Assembly: GCF_011304195.1 (NCBI RefSeq)
Contig: NZ_CP049887.1
Coordinates: 186,001-250,000 of the forward strand
Source of the DNA: Vagococcus hydrophili
Lineage (GTDB): Bacteria; Bacillota; Bacilli; Lactobacillales; Vagococcaceae
Direction of reading: 5' to 3'
DNA: 64,000 bases
Position 1 is the first letter of the stretch. Every line of letters starts with the position of its first letter. Below the pieces are notes generated by a model. The model saw nothing but the letters and a program-made list of their open reading frames with translations. It had not been told where the DNA came from and searched no databases. Position numbers and translations under genes: made by a program. Positions 63,915 through 64,000 of this stretch are shown here, piece after piece.

Positions 63915-63929
63915 AGAAAACGCTTTAAA
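63915..63929 (-). promoter_or_regulatory. cre-like CcpA site before the sigma-54 promoter
   Basis: TTTAAAGCGTTTTCT fits the catabolite-response consensus WTGNAARCGNWWWCW except for the third base. Confidence 0.5.
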
Positions 63930-63953
63930 TAAAACTTTATTGTTCTCTAAAAC

Positions 63954-63991
63954 GTCCCATGAGACAAAACAACTAGGACGATGTTGCAACA
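63954..63991. promoter_or_regulatory. Possible upstream activator sites
   Basis: Imperfect palindrome GTCCCATGAGAC (63954-63965) and perfect TGTTGCAACA (63982-63991), in the position where an AcoR-type enhancer site would lie. The window ends here. Confidence 0.35.
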
Positions 63992-64000
63992 AAAAAGCCA

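Overview
The window is AT-rich and reads as a chromosome segment of a lactic-acid-type Firmicute, most likely Enterococcaceae and probably Vagococcus or a close relative. Supporting signs are the cggR-gap-pgk-tpiA-gpmI-eno operon beside rpoN and clpP, strong GGAGG ribosome sites, CtsR- and CggR-type operators, GlpP antitermination and a DltX peptide. The genus is an inference from gene content, not from an alignment.

Layout. 1-5.5 kb: 5'-truncated view of an rnr-est-secG block (rnr runs off the edge), a 4-oxalocrotonate tautomerase and the preT-preA dihydropyrimidine dehydrogenase pair behind a perfect TGTGA-N6-TCACA (Fnr/Crp-type) box. 5.7-11 kb: a DMT transporter divergent from a MocR regulator, a class A beta-lactamase-like serine hydrolase, a C_GCAxxG_C_C protein and a TDT transporter. 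11.3-19.2 kb: one minus-strand run glpP - [leader terminator] - glpA-like - glpB-like - DUF1667 (frameshifted) - flavodoxin - pyruvate:flavodoxin oxidoreductase. 19.4-27.8 kb: small membrane proteins and lipoproteins, an M20 amidohydrolase with an MFS transporter, an MBL-fold hydrolase, and map.

28-43.5 kb is accessory DNA placed between the core genes map and eno: a Fic protein, a type I restriction-modification operon (hsdM-hsdS-hsdR), a GmrSD-like DUF262/DUF1524 protein, a cytosolic Ser/Thr kinase, a secreted protein, a group II intron and a two-gene module (coiled-coil protein plus DUF6036-type nucleotidyltransferase). Reading the non-coding parts shows three structures that explain how it was assembled: a 93%-like duplicate of the eno 3' end 1198 bp away from the intact one, a matching terminator repeat at both ends of the 13-kb defence block, and a decayed second copy of the coiled-coil gene on the far side of that block.

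43.6-52.2 kb: glycolytic operon under CggR with its operator in the leader, then rpoN. 52.2-57.3 kb: tRNA-Arg(CCG), an orphan dltX, clpP under a CtsR box, a DsbA-like protein and a YdjI/YdjG/YdjH-like membrane-stress set. 57.4-58.3 kb: DUF443-like and SdpI-like membrane proteins. 58.5-63.9 kb: acetoin dehydrogenase operon acoL-acoA-acoB-acoC plus an acetoin/diacetyl reductase, preceded by a textbook sigma-54 promoter whose sigma factor (rpoN) is also in this window, and by a cre-like site.

A second unexpected signal is a family of ~100-nt hairpin elements (2137-2250, 53849-53960 and truncated copies) whose two full copies differ by compensatory base changes in the stems.
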